A stretch of DNA of 64,000 bases from Rhodovibrionaceae bacterium (GCA_028279885.1 JANQMX010000067.1:62001-126000), one strand, 5' to 3'. Positions 24,736 through 33,637 are shown, numbered from the stretch's first letter. The notes: a model not told the origin generated them from the letters alone. Made by a program: numbers and translations.

Positions 24736-27206
24736 ATCGGCAGCAGGCCCTGCACCGTCTCGTTGCTCATCGCTTCGTCGATCAAGGCCTGCGCGCCTTC
24801 GTCCAAAAGTTCGTCCAGGGCTTGGCCGTAGACCTGCTCCTTGCCGACCTCCAGCAGAACCGGCACGGCCAGGGGCGAGACGCGGTCCAGGCGGCAGTGG
24901 CGAATCCGGCCCTTCACCCTGGCCAGCATCTGCGCCAATCGGCGGATGTCGGTCAAGCCGCCCCCCGCATCGGCACGGGTTGCCTGCAGCAGCACGTGGT
25001 CGGGCTCGTGCTTGCGCAGCACATCGTAGATCAGGTCGGCGCTGAAGGTGACCTGCTTACCGCTCTTCTCTTGCCCCGGCATGCGCCGCTCGATCAGCCC
25101 GGCGATCACCGCCACGTTGCGGAAGGTGCGCCGCAGCAGCGAGGACTCGGCCATCCACTCTTCCAGGTCGTCACCCAGCATGTCCTCGTCGAAGAGGGCA
25201 TCGACATCCTTGGCCGCCTTCAAGCTCCAAACGGCGATGACGTAATCGGTGGCGACGAAACCGAGCGGCGAGAGCCCGGCCCGCTCCATGCGCTTGGTCA
25301 ACAGCATGCCCAAGGTCTGGTGCGCGTTGCGCCCCTCGAAGCAGTAGGCGACAAGGTACTCGCGCTCGCCGCGCGGAAAGGTCTCCACCAAGAGACCTTC
25401 CTCGGGCGGCATCACCGAACGGCGGCGTTGCTGCGCCAGCCACTCCTGCACCGGTGGGGGCAGGTCGCCCCAGTCGGCCGGCGTCTCCAGCATGGCGCGC
25501 ACCCGGTCGGCCAGGTGGGTCGTCAGCGGTAGCTTGCCGCCGACATAGGCCGGCACCTTGGGCTCGCCGCCCTTGCCGCGCACCGCTTCGACGGTCAGCT
25601 CGCGGATGCCGAGGAAGACGAGCAGTTCGCCGCCGAAGATGAAGGTGTCGCCGGGCCTGAGGCCTTGGACGAAGTACTCCTCCACCTCGCCGAGCGAACG
25701 TCCGCCCTTCAAGCGCACCTTCAGGGTCGGCGCCTCGACGATCACGCCGACGTTCATGCGATAGCGCTGAATCTGCCGCGGGTTGGTCACCCGGTAGAGG
25801 CCGTCGGCCGCGTGTGCGACGCGACGGAAGCGGTCGTAGCTCTTCAGCGCATAGCCGCCGTCGCAGACGAAGCCGAGCGCTTTGTCGAAAAGCTCTCGCG
25901 TCAGTGCCGCGTACGGGGCGGCCTTGCAAACTTCGTGATAGAGCGTGTCGGCATCGAAGGGGCCGGCGCAGGCGGTCCCCAGGATGTGCTGACAAAGCAC
26001 GTCAAGGCCGCCTTGGCGTGGCGGGTCGCCGTCCAGGCTGCCGGCGCGCACGGCCTCCAGGGCGGCCTGGCACTCCAGCACCTCGAAGCGGTTGGCCGGC
26101 ACCAAGAGCGCCCGGCTCGGTTCGTCCAGGCGGTGATTGGCGCGGCCGAGGCGCTGCAGCAGTCGGCTTGCCCCCTTGGGCGCGCCGATCTGGATCACTT
26201 GGTCGACCGCTGCCCAGTCGACGCCGAGATCGAGCGAGCTGGTCGCCACCACCGCCCGCAGCGCACCCCGCGCCATGGCGGCTTCCACCTTGCGGCGCTG
26301 CTCCACCGCCAGGCTGCCGTGGTGCAGGCCAATCGCCAGCCCATCCTCATTGCGGCGCCAAAGGTCCTGGAAGACGATCTCCGCTTGGGCCCGGGTGTTG
26401 ACGAAGACCAGGGTGGTCTTGGCCGGCTTCAGGCGCTCATAGACCTCGGCCAGGGCATGCACCGCCATGTGTCCCGACCAGGGCAGATGGGCCGAGGTGT
26501 CGAGAATCTCGATCTCCGGCTTGGCGCCGCTGTCACCGCGCACCTTGCGCACGGAGGCTTCTGCCGCGTCCAGTCCCGAGGCAAGCCAGCGCAGCAGATA
26601 GTCTTCGTCGTGCACCGTGGCGGAGAGTCCGACCCGGCGCAGGCCGGGGGAGAGGCGGTCGAGGCGCGCCATGGCGAGTGCCAGGAGATCGCCGCGCTTG
26701 CTGTTGGCCAGCGCGTGCAGCTCGTCGACGACGATGCATTGCAGGCCGGCAAAGATCTCCGCGGCGTCGTGGTAGGAGAGCAGCAGGGCGAGGGACTCCG
26801 GCGTGGTCAGCAGCATGTGCGGCGGCTTGTGCCTTTGCCGCTGCCGCTTGCCTTGCGGCGTGTCGCCGGTGCGCGTCTCAACCGTGATCTCGAGGCCCAT
26901 CTCGCGGATCGGCCGTTCGAGATTGCGCTCGATGTCGACCGCAAGCGCCTTGAGCGGCGAAATGTAGAGCGTGTGCAGTCCGGCGCTCGGACGCTCCGCC
27001 AGGGCCAAGAGGCTGGGCAGGAAGCCGGCCAGCGTCTTGCCGGCGCCGGTGGGCGCGATCAGCAGCGCCGACTGCCCGGCCTCGGCCGCCTCGACCATGT
27101 TGAGCTGATGGCGATAGACGGCCCAGCCCTGCGCCGCGAACCAGTCGTGGAACGGCTCCGGCAAGGCCGGCATAGGCGGGGAGGGGCTGGCAGTCACTCT
27201 TGCCAC
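24732..27206 (-). CDS. Ligase-associated DEXH-box helicase (Lhr family)
   Basis: An 824-aa superfamily 2 DNA helicase. The motifs are LIAPTGAGKTLAGFLPSL (Walker A, ~residue 50), VVDELHALA (DExH, ~residue 138), GLSATVHD (motif III, ~residue 197), VATSSLDLGVDW (motif V) and RLGRANHR (motif VI), then a long Lhr-like C-terminal region. The length fits the ligase-associated subfamily, shorter than E. coli Lhr. GTG 27206 gives the full N-terminus; ATG 27173 is an alternative, and neither has a strong ribosome site. It forms a two-gene operon with pdeM. The role is repair of DNA damage, by family association. Confidence 0.92.
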   Translation of the reverse strand: MARVTASPSPPMPALPEPFHDWFAAQGWAVYRHQLNMVEAAEAGQSALLIAPTGAGKTLAGFLPSLLALAERPSAGLHTLYISPLKALAVDIERNLERPIREMGLEITVETRTGDTPQGKRQRQRHKPPHMLLTTPESLALLLSYHDAAEIFAGLQCIVVDELHALANSKRGDLLALAMARLDRLSPGLRRVGLSATVHDEDYLLRWLASGLDAAEASVRKVRGDSGAKPEIEILDTSAHLPWSGHMAVHALAEVYERLKPAKTTLVFVNTRAQAEIVFQDLWRRNEDGLAIGLHHGSLAVEQRRKVEAAMARGALRAVVATSSLDLGVDWAAVDQVIQIGAPKGASRLLQRLGRANHRLDEPSRALLVPANRFEVLECQAALEAVRAGSLDGDPPRQGGLDVLCQHILGTACAGPFDADTLYHEVCKAAPYAALTRELFDKALGFVCDGGYALKSYDRFRRVAHAADGLYRVTNPRQIQRYRMNVGVIVEAPTLKVRLKGGRSLGEVEEYFVQGLRPGDTFIFGGELLVFLGIRELTVEAVRGKGGEPKVPAYVGGKLPLTTHLADRVRAMLETPADWGDLPPPVQEWLAQQRRRSVMPPEEGLLVETFPRGEREYLVAYCFEGRNAHQTLGMLLTKRMERAGLSPLGFVATDYVIAVWSLKAAKDVDALFDEDMLGDDLEEWMAESSLLRRTFRNVAVIAGLIERRMPGQEKSGKQVTFSADLIYDVLRKHEPDHVLLQATRADAGGGLTDIRRLAQMLARVKGRIRHCRLDRVSPLAVPVLLEVGKEQVYGQALDELLDEGAQALIDEAMSNETVQGLLPI

Positions 27207-27311
27207 GGAAAGACTCTCGGATGCGCGGTGCCCTCAATCTGAGCCCCAGCCGGCGCCGCGGCAAGCTGGTCTCGACCGATCCGCGGGGCAGGGGTAAAGA
27301 ACGGCAAGAGA

Positions 27312-28646
27312 TTGGAATTATGCCGGAGCGGCCCGCTGTTCTCGCCAAGCTTTCTGACCGCGAATGACCGTCCGGGCCGCTATCCCGACTCCTACTATGC
27401 GGCCACGGCCAAGCCGATTGCACCTTTTCCGGAGGCGCAGGAGCCTCTGCGCTGCGATGTCTGCGTCATCGGCGGCGGCTTCACTGGGCTTTCCACGGCG
27501 CTGCACCTGGCCGAGCGCGGGCTAGACGTGGTCCTGCTGGAGGCGCACCGCATCGGCTGGGGCGCCTCGGGCCGCAACGGCGGCCAGGTCGGCTCCGGCC
27601 AGCGTTTGGGTCAGGACAAGCTGGAAAGCTGGCTGGGCAAGGACGACGCCAAGGCGCTCTGGCAGATTGCCGAGGACGCCAAGGACTTGGTGCGGACCCT
27701 GATCCTCCGCCACGGCATCGCCTGCGACTTCAAGCCCGGCATCCTCTACGCCGACCATCGCGAGCGCTTCGTCAAGGACTCCCACGACTACGCGGCGCTG
27801 CTGCGCGAGCAATACGGCTATGACCAGATCCGGCCGCTCGACAAGGCCGAGGTCCGCGCGATGCTCGGCACTACCGCCTACTACGGCGGCGCCCTGGACA
27901 TGGGGGCAGGGCACCTGCATCCGCTCAACTTCGCCCTCGGCCTCGCCGATGCGGCACGCCGGGCCGGGGCACGCCTCTTTGAGAAGGCGCAGGTGCTCGC
28001 TATCGAGGAGGGCACGCCCCACCGGGTGAAACTCGCCCAGGCGGAGGTCGAGGCCGAGTTCGTCGTGCTGGCCTGCAACGGCTACCTTGACGAGCTGGAG
28101 CCGCGGGTGGCCCGGCGGGTCATGCCGATCAACAACTTCATCATCGCGACCGAGCCGCTCTCCGAAGAGACCGCCCGCACCCTCATCCGCGACGACGTGG
28201 CCGTCGCCGACTCACGCTTCGTCATCAACTACTACCGCCTCTCCGCCGACCGCCGGCTTTTGTTCGGTGGAGGAGAGACTTACAGCTATAAGTTCCCAGA
28301 CGACATCAAGGCGTTCGTCCGTCCCTACATGCTGAAGATCTACCCGCAGCTCGCCGAGGCCAAGATCGACTATGGCTGGGGCGGCACGCTGGCGATCACC
28401 GCCTATCGCCTGCCGTACTTCGCCCGCCTCGGGCCCAAGTACCTCTCGGCCGGCGGCTATTCCGGCCACGGCGTGGCGCTCTCCACCATGGCCGGGCGCA
28501 TCGTGGCCGACGCCATCGGCGGCACCGCAGAGCGCATGGATCTCCTCAGCCGCCTGCCGGTCCGCCCCTTTCCAGGCGGGCCCCATCTGCGCTGGCCGCT
28601 CTTGGTGCTGGCGATGAGCTATTACGCGCTACGGGACAAGCTCTAA
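27312..28646 (+). CDS. FAD-dependent oxidoreductase, gamma-glutamylputrescine oxidase-like
   Basis: A DAO-family flavoprotein of 444 aa resembling PuuB. The leader DSYYAATAKP is typical of PuuB relatives; it is followed by the FAD motif CVIGGGFTGLSTALHLAERG, GASGRNGGQVGSGQR, and near the C-terminus YSGHGVALSTMAGRIVADAI. PuuB oxidises gamma-glutamylputrescine with release of H2O2. No other putrescine-pathway genes are here, so the substrate could be another secondary amine. I use TTG 27312 (CAAGAGA ribosome site just upstream), because no ATG precedes the conserved leader in frame; the start is therefore tentative. It diverges from the helicase gene. Confidence 0.85.
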   Translation: MELCRSGPLFSPSFLTANDRPGRYPDSYYAATAKPIAPFPEAQEPLRCDVCVIGGGFTGLSTALHLAERGLDVVLLEAHRIGWGASGRNGGQVGSGQRLGQDKLESWLGKDDAKALWQIAEDAKDLVRTLILRHGIACDFKPGILYADHRERFVKDSHDYAALLREQYGYDQIRPLDKAEVRAMLGTTAYYGGALDMGAGHLHPLNFALGLADAARRAGARLFEKAQVLAIEEGTPHRVKLAQAEVEAEFVVLACNGYLDELEPRVARRVMPINNFIIATEPLSEETARTLIRDDVAVADSRFVINYYRLSADRRLLFGGGETYSYKFPDDIKAFVRPYMLKIYPQLAEAKIDYGWGGTLAITAYRLPYFARLGPKYLSAGGYSGHGVALSTMAGRIVADAIGGTAERMDLLSRLPVRPFPGGPHLRWPLLVLAMSYYALRDKL

Positions 28647-28704
28647 GTCGACATGAAGGCGGCGACCCAAGGGTCGTCACCGTCCGTGCGGCACATCCGT
28701 CGCG

Positions 28705-29292
28705 TCAGGCGAACCGCCGGCACCCCCTGAGGCCGAGACCCATGAGACCCAGTCCGAAGAGGGTCAGCGTGGCAGGCGCGGGGAGTGCAAAGACGTCGAT
28801 CGTGGTTCCCGTTGGAATGGAGTCCAACACCTCGCTGTCGTTGAGGTCCGGAGCGGCCAGAAACAACTGCGATACCCCGAGGATCGTTCCAAGCAGGAAA
28901 TGCTCTCCCGCAGTCTCCGACCCGAGATTGAAGACAGTGCCTGCCGAGAACTGCATGGACGCAGTGTCGAATGTGATGAGCAGGAACGCGTAGGATGAAA
29001 CACCACCTGCGACATTCACCTGAGTCGAGAGAAGCGTATTTGTCGGATCGAAAAACGATACGCTCAACGCTTCGATACCTGTTGTAGGACCGGAATCGAT
29101 TGCCGAGACGACCAAAAAACTATCGTCATAAGTAATGACGCCTTCCACCGTGTATCCGGCTGTTCCCGTCCACTTGAAGCCCTTGGTGATCAGCGCAGCC
29201 GAGGCGTCGCTCGCGACCAGCAAAAGCGCGATTGCCATGGCCGATGCGATGGAAGCAAGCCGGACAGAGGCGTTTCCTCGGAACGACATCAT
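28705..29292 (-). CDS. PEP-CTERM sorting-domain protein
   Basis: A secreted protein of 195 aa. The N-terminal signal peptide runs to about residue 32 (VRLASIASAMAIALLLVASD). The middle is Ser/Thr-rich and beta-prone without cysteines. The C-terminus is a PEP-CTERM anchor: PAPATLTLFGLGLMGLGLRG followed by CRRFA, i.e. a proline motif, a hydrophobic stretch and basic residues. The true start is ATG 29292, since a GGAGGAAG ribosome site lies inside the upstream ATG codon at 29304. Such proteins are processed by exosortase EpsH/XrtA, usually with exopolysaccharide genes; none is in this window. It converges on the PuuB-like gene. Confidence 0.85.
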   Translation of the reverse strand: MMSFRGNASVRLASIASAMAIALLLVASDASAALITKGFKWTGTAGYTVEGVITYDDSFLVVSAIDSGPTTGIEALSVSFFDPTNTLLSTQVNVAGGVSSYAFLLITFDTASMQFSAGTVFNLGSETAGEHFLLGTILGVSQLFLAAPDLNDSEVLDSIPTGTTIDVFALPAPATLTLFGLGLMGLGLRGCRRFA

Positions 29293-29730
29293 GTCTTCCT
29301 CCATTGCTCATCAGTGAAGTCGACATCCAATACCAGCAATCTTTGTGCCAATTCAGGATAGTGTTGGTTTTCAATGTTTTGGCGCTGACTTGGTCTCGGG
29401 TCGCAAGAGCTGTGTTAAGTATATTTTACACTCGTACGGGTTGAGGCCCCCAATCTGTAAAAAAACCTGACAGTTCGACCGTGCACAGGACGTCCGGCTC
29501 CAGCTTCGGGCGCTCGCCTACAATCTAGGCAACCGCAGGCCGGCGACGCCGGAGCCGATCAAGGACGGGCCGCTGACCAGCCTGTCGCTCAGACATTGCC
29601 AAAAGTGGTAGGTGCGGGCCGCGCTACATCGGGTGGATGTCGGATCAGTATTGTACCGTTAACGAAACCGGGTTATATATATCTCCAGCGCGTTACATAT
29701 CTGCGGACACTGGAGACGAGGAGACCTGCC
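29293..29730. other. AT-rich intergenic region
   Basis: Divergent promoter space between the PEP-CTERM gene and the secreted Cys-rich gene. It is markedly AT-richer than the rest of the window (for example GTTAAGTATATTTTACAC near 29413 and GGTTATATATATCTCC near 29670). I see no reading frame with a credible start and no RNA gene. The TATATATA stretch could form the -10 region for the downstream gene. Confidence 0.4.
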
Positions 29731-30093
29731 ATGAAGCTTCACGTTCTGATGGCCGTGGTGGCGGCTTGCGTCATGCTATGGGCGACTTCGGGTGCGGCGA
29801 GCGACGTTGGCATTCACCACAATCCGGACCAGCACCATAACTTTGAGTGTGGTGACTGCACGTACGACACGACCATAGACAAGGGTGGAACCAATCTTTA
29901 CGTCACCTGTTATGGTCAAGAAGCCACAAAAGACCACAATGATGGCGGATGGACGGTGAAGTGCAGCTCGCCGGAAGCGGGCATCATATGCCAATGGGAC
30001 CTAGACAAGAGTAAGTGCTACTGCCAAAGCGATACACCCAAGGCACACACGGTTAAGATGCACATGGACAGCTTCTGTAAGAATCCTAACTGA
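29731..30093 (+). CDS. Small secreted cysteine-rich protein, unknown
   Basis: A 120-aa exported protein. The signal peptide is clear (KLHVLMAVVAACVMLWATSGAA), with cleavage near residue 23. The mature part has eight cysteines (for example ECGDCTYD, VTCYG, VKCSS, IICQWD, KCYCQS, SFCKN) and several histidines near its N-terminus (IHHNPDQHHN), consistent with a disulfide-rich periplasmic or secreted protein, possibly metal-binding. ATG 29731 has an AGGAG ribosome site 9 bases upstream. I do not recognise a family. Codon use is less GC-biased than the neighbours, and the upstream region is AT-rich, which hints at recent acquisition. Confidence 0.7.
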   Translation: MKLHVLMAVVAACVMLWATSGAASDVGIHHNPDQHHNFECGDCTYDTTIDKGGTNLYVTCYGQEATKDHNDGGWTVKCSSPEAGIICQWDLDKSKCYCQSDTPKAHTVKMHMDSFCKNPN

Positions 30094-30393
30094 GGCTGGC
30101 AGCTAAGAGTATCGGCACAACGACGCAGCGGTCCTCCTCTGGCCGCCTCGGGGGTCTGCGCTTCGCAGACCAAACGTTGTCGTGGCGCGACCAGCATCCG
30201 GTTGTTGTGTGGAACACTGCCCATCCTGTCCAACGTTACAAGCGGCGCTCACCTCCGCTGGCCGCTGCTGGTGATAAGCGACTCCGCAGCGAGAGAAGAG
30301 TTGCAAGAGCCTGTGGTCCAGCCGCATCCGTGACTGTAGGGTGGCGTTGCGGCGCCACCGCGATCTCGAACCGGAAGCAAAGAAGCAGCCAGC
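30094..30393. other. Intergenic region with no recognised content
   Basis: Short open frames on both strands here lack ribosome sites, family motifs and consistent codon use. I see no hairpin terminator with a T-run after the Cys-rich gene. Nothing further can be supported. Confidence 0.4.
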
Positions 30394-30810
30394 ATGCCCG
30401 ACAACTCCATCCCGGCGCTCGGCGCCAACACGCTGCCTGACGGCGAGAGCGATCGGCTCCGCTCTCTCATCGAGACCTGGACCGAGGATCTGGTCACGGG
30501 ACATTCCTCGGAGTGGAGGAGTTTCTGGGCGGAGGACGCTGTCCTTATGCCGCCGGGTCATGAGCGCATCACGGGTCTCGACAAGATCTCAGACTTCGTG
30601 ACCCAGGCCTTCAAGCCTGGCCTCTCCGATCGCTTCTCGAACTGGTCCTTCACCGGGCGGGAAGACCTTGCGGTCGTCACGAACCGAATCGCGCTGAGCA
30701 CCGACGGTAGCGACGCCGCGACATCCTTCAATCAGATGATCGTTCTGCGCCGTGACGGCGAGCAGCGCTGGCGCATCCAGACCGTCATCTTCACGCCGAC
30801 AGCCAGCTGA
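30394..30810 (+). CDS. SnoaL/NTF2-like (ketosteroid-isomerase-fold) protein
   Basis: A 138-aa soluble protein of the NTF2-like superfamily. Features are the N-terminal helix with LRSLIETWTEDLV, the conserved core WAEDAVLMPPGHERITGLD followed by ISDFVTQAF, and the C-terminal sheet strands MIVLRRDGEQRWRIQTVIF (start MIVLRRDGE). Members include small-molecule isomerases, hydrolases and uncharacterised binding proteins. ATG 30394 is chosen; AAGAAGCAGCC precedes it. It converges on an alpha/beta hydrolase gene with three bases between stops. The substrate is unknown. Confidence 0.78.
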   Translation: MPDNSIPALGANTLPDGESDRLRSLIETWTEDLVTGHSSEWRSFWAEDAVLMPPGHERITGLDKISDFVTQAFKPGLSDRFSNWSFTGREDLAVVTNRIALSTDGSDAATSFNQMIVLRRDGEQRWRIQTVIFTPTAS

Positions 30811-30813
30811 GCC

Positions 30814-31581
30814 CTAAACGCGCTCTTCCAGCCAGTCGGCGCAGAAGCCGGCGATTTGCTCCCAGCCGGGCTCCATGAAAAGGTAGTGTGCGTGGCCCTT
30901 GGCCAGGTGGAAGCTGCCCTTGGCGCCGTACTTCTGCGCGATCTCTTGGCCGACCGCATGGCGGACGGCGCGGTCTTCCTCGCCGGAGACGACGAGGACG
31001 GGGCAGGTCACCTTGTCGAAATCGACGGCGACGGCGCGATGGTCGTCGAACATCCAAAAGAACATCTCGAACATCACCCGGCCTGACTCGGGGCCGAGGC
31101 GGTCGAACACCGCGTGCTGGGTCGCTTCGTCCAGCTTGTTGAAGGCGAAGGGCGCGATAAGGTCGAAGGCGACGTGCACGGGCGCCTTCCAGAAGGGGCC
31201 CTGCTCCATGAAGCTCCGCGCGACCGCGCGTTCGTCATCGGTTTCCGGCAGCATCCCCCAGGCGGAGTTGGGATTGATCAGCACCACGCCACTGGCGAGG
31301 CCCATGGCGGCGACCTGCTGCGCCACCAAGCCGCCCACCGCATGGCCGAGTAGAACGGGTGCCTCATCCAAATCCCGGACGAAGGCGGCGATATCCTTGG
31401 TGTAGTCCATGATGCTGGTGTCGGCGAACGCGGGGGGCCGCTCCGCCTTCGGGTCGCCGTCGTGATAGCGCAGCGCCGGCGCGTGGACGGTCCAGCCGCG
31501 CGCTTCGAAGAAGCCCTTGTAGGTGTCCAGGCACCAGGGTCCGGCAAAAGCCCCGTGGATCAGCACGATGGTTTGTCCCAT
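30814..31581 (-). CDS. Alpha/beta hydrolase
   Basis: A 255-aa alpha/beta hydrolase. The oxyanion segment VLIHGAFAGPWCLD is at the N-terminus; the nucleophile elbow reads LLGHAVGGLV (GHAVGG), where the usual Ser is replaced by Ala, so the nucleophile position is non-standard. The acid loop is VVSGEEDRAV and the catalytic His KGHAHYLFMEPGW. The loss of the Ser suggests it is not a standard serine esterase; it could be a pseudo-enzyme or a cofactor-free type. ATG 31581 begins MGQTIVLIHG, the natural family start. It is divergent from the sugar dehydrogenase gene. Confidence 0.85.
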   Translation of the reverse strand: MGQTIVLIHGAFAGPWCLDTYKGFFEARGWTVHAPALRYHDGDPKAERPPAFADTSIMDYTKDIAAFVRDLDEAPVLLGHAVGGLVAQQVAAMGLASGVVLINPNSAWGMLPETDDERAVARSFMEQGPFWKAPVHVAFDLIAPFAFNKLDEATQHAVFDRLGPESGRVMFEMFFWMFDDHRAVAVDFDKVTCPVLVVSGEEDRAVRHAVGQEIAQKYGAKGSFHLAKGHAHYLFMEPGWEQIAGFCADWLEERV

Positions 31582-31787
31582 GATCCGACGCCCCGCTGTT
31601 GCAGCCCATGCCTTTGGCAAAGCAATGCGCGACTATGGCAAATCGCGCGTGCCGACGCTATTGGCGCGACCGCCACGCGCCTTCTTCCCTGTCACAGCGA
31701 TTTGACGTTCCGCTGCCCTGCTATAAGGTCTATACATGTGGGCACTGTGGAAAACTAAAAAAACCACTGCACAAGGGAGGAGCTTCA

Positions 31788-33071
31788 ATGAAACAACATG
31801 CAATCGCGTGGTCGCTCTGCGCCGCCCTGACCTCTGGCGTGATCCTGGGTCTACCGGCTGTTGCGGCCGCTCAAAGCAACGGCCCCAGCATCACCCCCAC
31901 CACGGTCCTGTCCGGACTGGATAACCCTTGGGACATGGCATTCCTACCCGACGGGACGATGTTCTTCACCGAGAAGTGTCGCGGTCTTTCCGTGATGCTC
32001 CCCTCGGGCGAGGTCAACGCGCTCTTGGGCATGAAGGATAGCCAAGGCTACGCCAGCACCAACGACGACCTCTTCTGTGAGGGGCAGGCGGGGATGAACG
32101 GTGTGGCGGTCGATCCCAACTTCGCCAGCAACCGACAGATCTACGTCTACTCCACCTCGAGCCTGTCCGACCCGGTCACCAACCGCGTCATGCGCCTGAA
32201 GGTGAACGACGATCTCACCGGCGTGTCGGACCGGACCGACATCATCGATGACATCCAGTACAAGCCGGCGGCGACGAACCATCCCTTCGGCGGCCCCGGC
32301 GCGCACAACGGCGGACGCGTCCGGTTCAATCCGGGTGACGGCTTCCTCTATGTCACCACCGGCGACACCCACAACGGCAAGGTGCCGCAGAGCCCGACCT
32401 TGATCGGCTCCAAGGTGCTGCGGGTCGACCGGGACGGCAATGCCGCTACCGGCAATACGCCGCCCGAGGGCTTCGATGCGCGGACTTACACCTATGGCCA
32501 CCGCAACGTGCAGGGCATCGCCTTCCGGCCCGGCGACAATCAACCGGTCGTCGCCGAGCACGGCCCCTGGCACACGGATGAGATCACCGTGCTGAAGAAC
32601 GGCGGCAATGGCGGCTGGGACCCGCGCCCGAACATGGCTGGGCGTGGCGACTGCCCCGATGACTACTGCGGCTATGAGCCGAACCAGATGAAAGGCATGG
32701 ACGCCACGGAGCGGGCGGCCTACATGCCGATGACCGACAGCAAGACCTTTCCCGAGGCCATGCAGCCGGCCTGGACCAACAACGGCCTGTCGCAGGGCAC
32801 CTCTTCGGCCGAGTTCCTCACCGGCGAGCAGTGGGGCGATTGGGACGGCCGTCTGGTGGTCGGCATCATGGGGATCGGCTTCGGCGGCACGCCGGTCGGT
32901 CAGCGCATCGATGTGATCGACCTCTCGGACGACGGCATGTCCGTCAAGGAGGTCACGACCATGGCCATTCCCATGGCGACCGGTCGCTACCGCTCCGTCG
33001 TGCAGGGGCCCGACGGCAATCTCTACACGGCCGTGGATCAAGGCGAGATCTACATGCTCAGCCCCAACTGA
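31788..33071 (+). CDS. PQQ-dependent sugar dehydrogenase family protein, exported
   Basis: A 427-aa exported six-bladed beta-propeller of the soluble aldose sugar dehydrogenase (GSDH/Asd) family. The signal peptide is clear (AIAWSLCAALTSGVILGLPA with AxAAA cleavage near residue 28). Landmarks are LDNPWDMAFLPDGTMFFTEK, GMNGVAVDPNFASNRQIYVY, GAHNGGRVRFNPGDGFLYVT, GHRNVQGIAFRPGDNQPVVAEHGP and GRYRSVVQGPDGNLYTAVD. ATG 31788 has an AAGGGAGGAG ribosome site. A small exported cytochrome c gene lies 86 bases downstream, the natural electron acceptor. Function: periplasmic oxidation of an aldose or similar polyol with PQQ; the specific substrate is unknown. Confidence 0.9.
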   Translation: MKQHAIAWSLCAALTSGVILGLPAVAAAQSNGPSITPTTVLSGLDNPWDMAFLPDGTMFFTEKCRGLSVMLPSGEVNALLGMKDSQGYASTNDDLFCEGQAGMNGVAVDPNFASNRQIYVYSTSSLSDPVTNRVMRLKVNDDLTGVSDRTDIIDDIQYKPAATNHPFGGPGAHNGGRVRFNPGDGFLYVTTGDTHNGKVPQSPTLIGSKVLRVDRDGNAATGNTPPEGFDARTYTYGHRNVQGIAFRPGDNQPVVAEHGPWHTDEITVLKNGGNGGWDPRPNMAGRGDCPDDYCGYEPNQMKGMDATERAAYMPMTDSKTFPEAMQPAWTNNGLSQGTSSAEFLTGEQWGDWDGRLVVGIMGIGFGGTPVGQRIDVIDLSDDGMSVKEVTTMAIPMATGRYRSVVQGPDGNLYTAVDQGEIYMLSPN

Positions 33072-33157
33072 GTTGTCTTGGCCTTCATCTCAGCCGCGCT
33101 GTCTCCCCGGCAGCGCGGCTGCTTCCCAACGCCCGACACTCTCCAGGTAGGTGCCGA

Positions 33158-33475
33158 ATGAAGAGACCGACGTTGCTCGCCGTCGCCGCTCTGCTGACGA
33201 TGGGGACTGCCGAGGCCCGAGCGATCGACCTGACCGTTGCGGAAAAGACCTACGCGACGGTCTGCGCCAACTGCCATGGCCGGACCGGGAAGGGCATGGC
33301 GAGCTTTCCCTCCCTGGCCGGCCGAGATGCGACCTATATCTCCGACCGTCTCAAGCAGTACCGCGCCGGCGAGAAGGTCGGCCCCAATACGCCCTTGATG
33401 ATGCCGCAGGCCACAGAGCTCTCCGACGACGAGATCGCCAGCCTCTCAGTCTACATCTCGACGAACTTTAAGTGA
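33158..33475 (+). CDS. Small exported cytochrome c
   Basis: A 105-aa class I cytochrome c. A signal peptide (RPTLLAVAALLTMGTAEARA) is followed by the haem-binding motif CANCHG (CxxCH) near residue 36; the axial methionine is probably in LMMPQATELSDDEI. The architecture (single haem, short C-terminal helix) matches soluble c-type cytochromes that accept electrons from periplasmic dehydrogenases. ATG 33158 is used, preceded by CCAGGTAGGTGCC. It directly follows the PQQ-type sugar dehydrogenase on the same strand, so the two are likely one unit. The terminal oxidase that follows in the chain is not in the window. Confidence 0.9.
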   Translation: MKRPTLLAVAALLTMGTAEARAIDLTVAEKTYATVCANCHGRTGKGMASFPSLAGRDATYISDRLKQYRAGEKVGPNTPLMMPQATELSDDEIASLSVYISTNFK

Positions 33476-33544
33476 CCTGCCTTTGCTGCTGGGCAGGGGG
33501 CAGGCGCTGCGCTCGCGCGCCCTGGCCCGGCGCAGGCCGACAGA

Positions 33545-33637
33545 TGGACCCCGGATCAAGTCCGGGGTGACAGCTCGTGGTGCACGACAGTCTGCGGCCT
33601 CTCTCAGGCCGTCATCCCGGCCTTGAGCCGGGATCCA
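33545..33637. repeat. Palindromic repeat pair (REP-like)
   Basis: Two facing, imperfectly complementary 27-base words: TGGACCCCGGATCAAGTCCG continuing to GGGTGAC (33545-33571), and GTCATCCCGGCCTTGAGCCG continuing to GGATCCA (33611-33637). Each is itself a hairpin, and the pair folds back across a 39-base spacer. Words of this kind (GTCATCCCGG... with ...GGGATCCA) occur widely between genes in alphaproteobacteria. It sits in the 237-base gap between the cytochrome c gene and the convergent GNAT gene and may end both transcripts. Confidence 0.8.

Noticed and set aside
28663-28676. CGACCCAAGGGTCG palindrome after the PuuB-like gene as a terminator
   Set aside because: The two-base loop cannot form a stable hairpin and there is no T-run; it may be a fragment of the dispersed palindromic repeat seen elsewhere.
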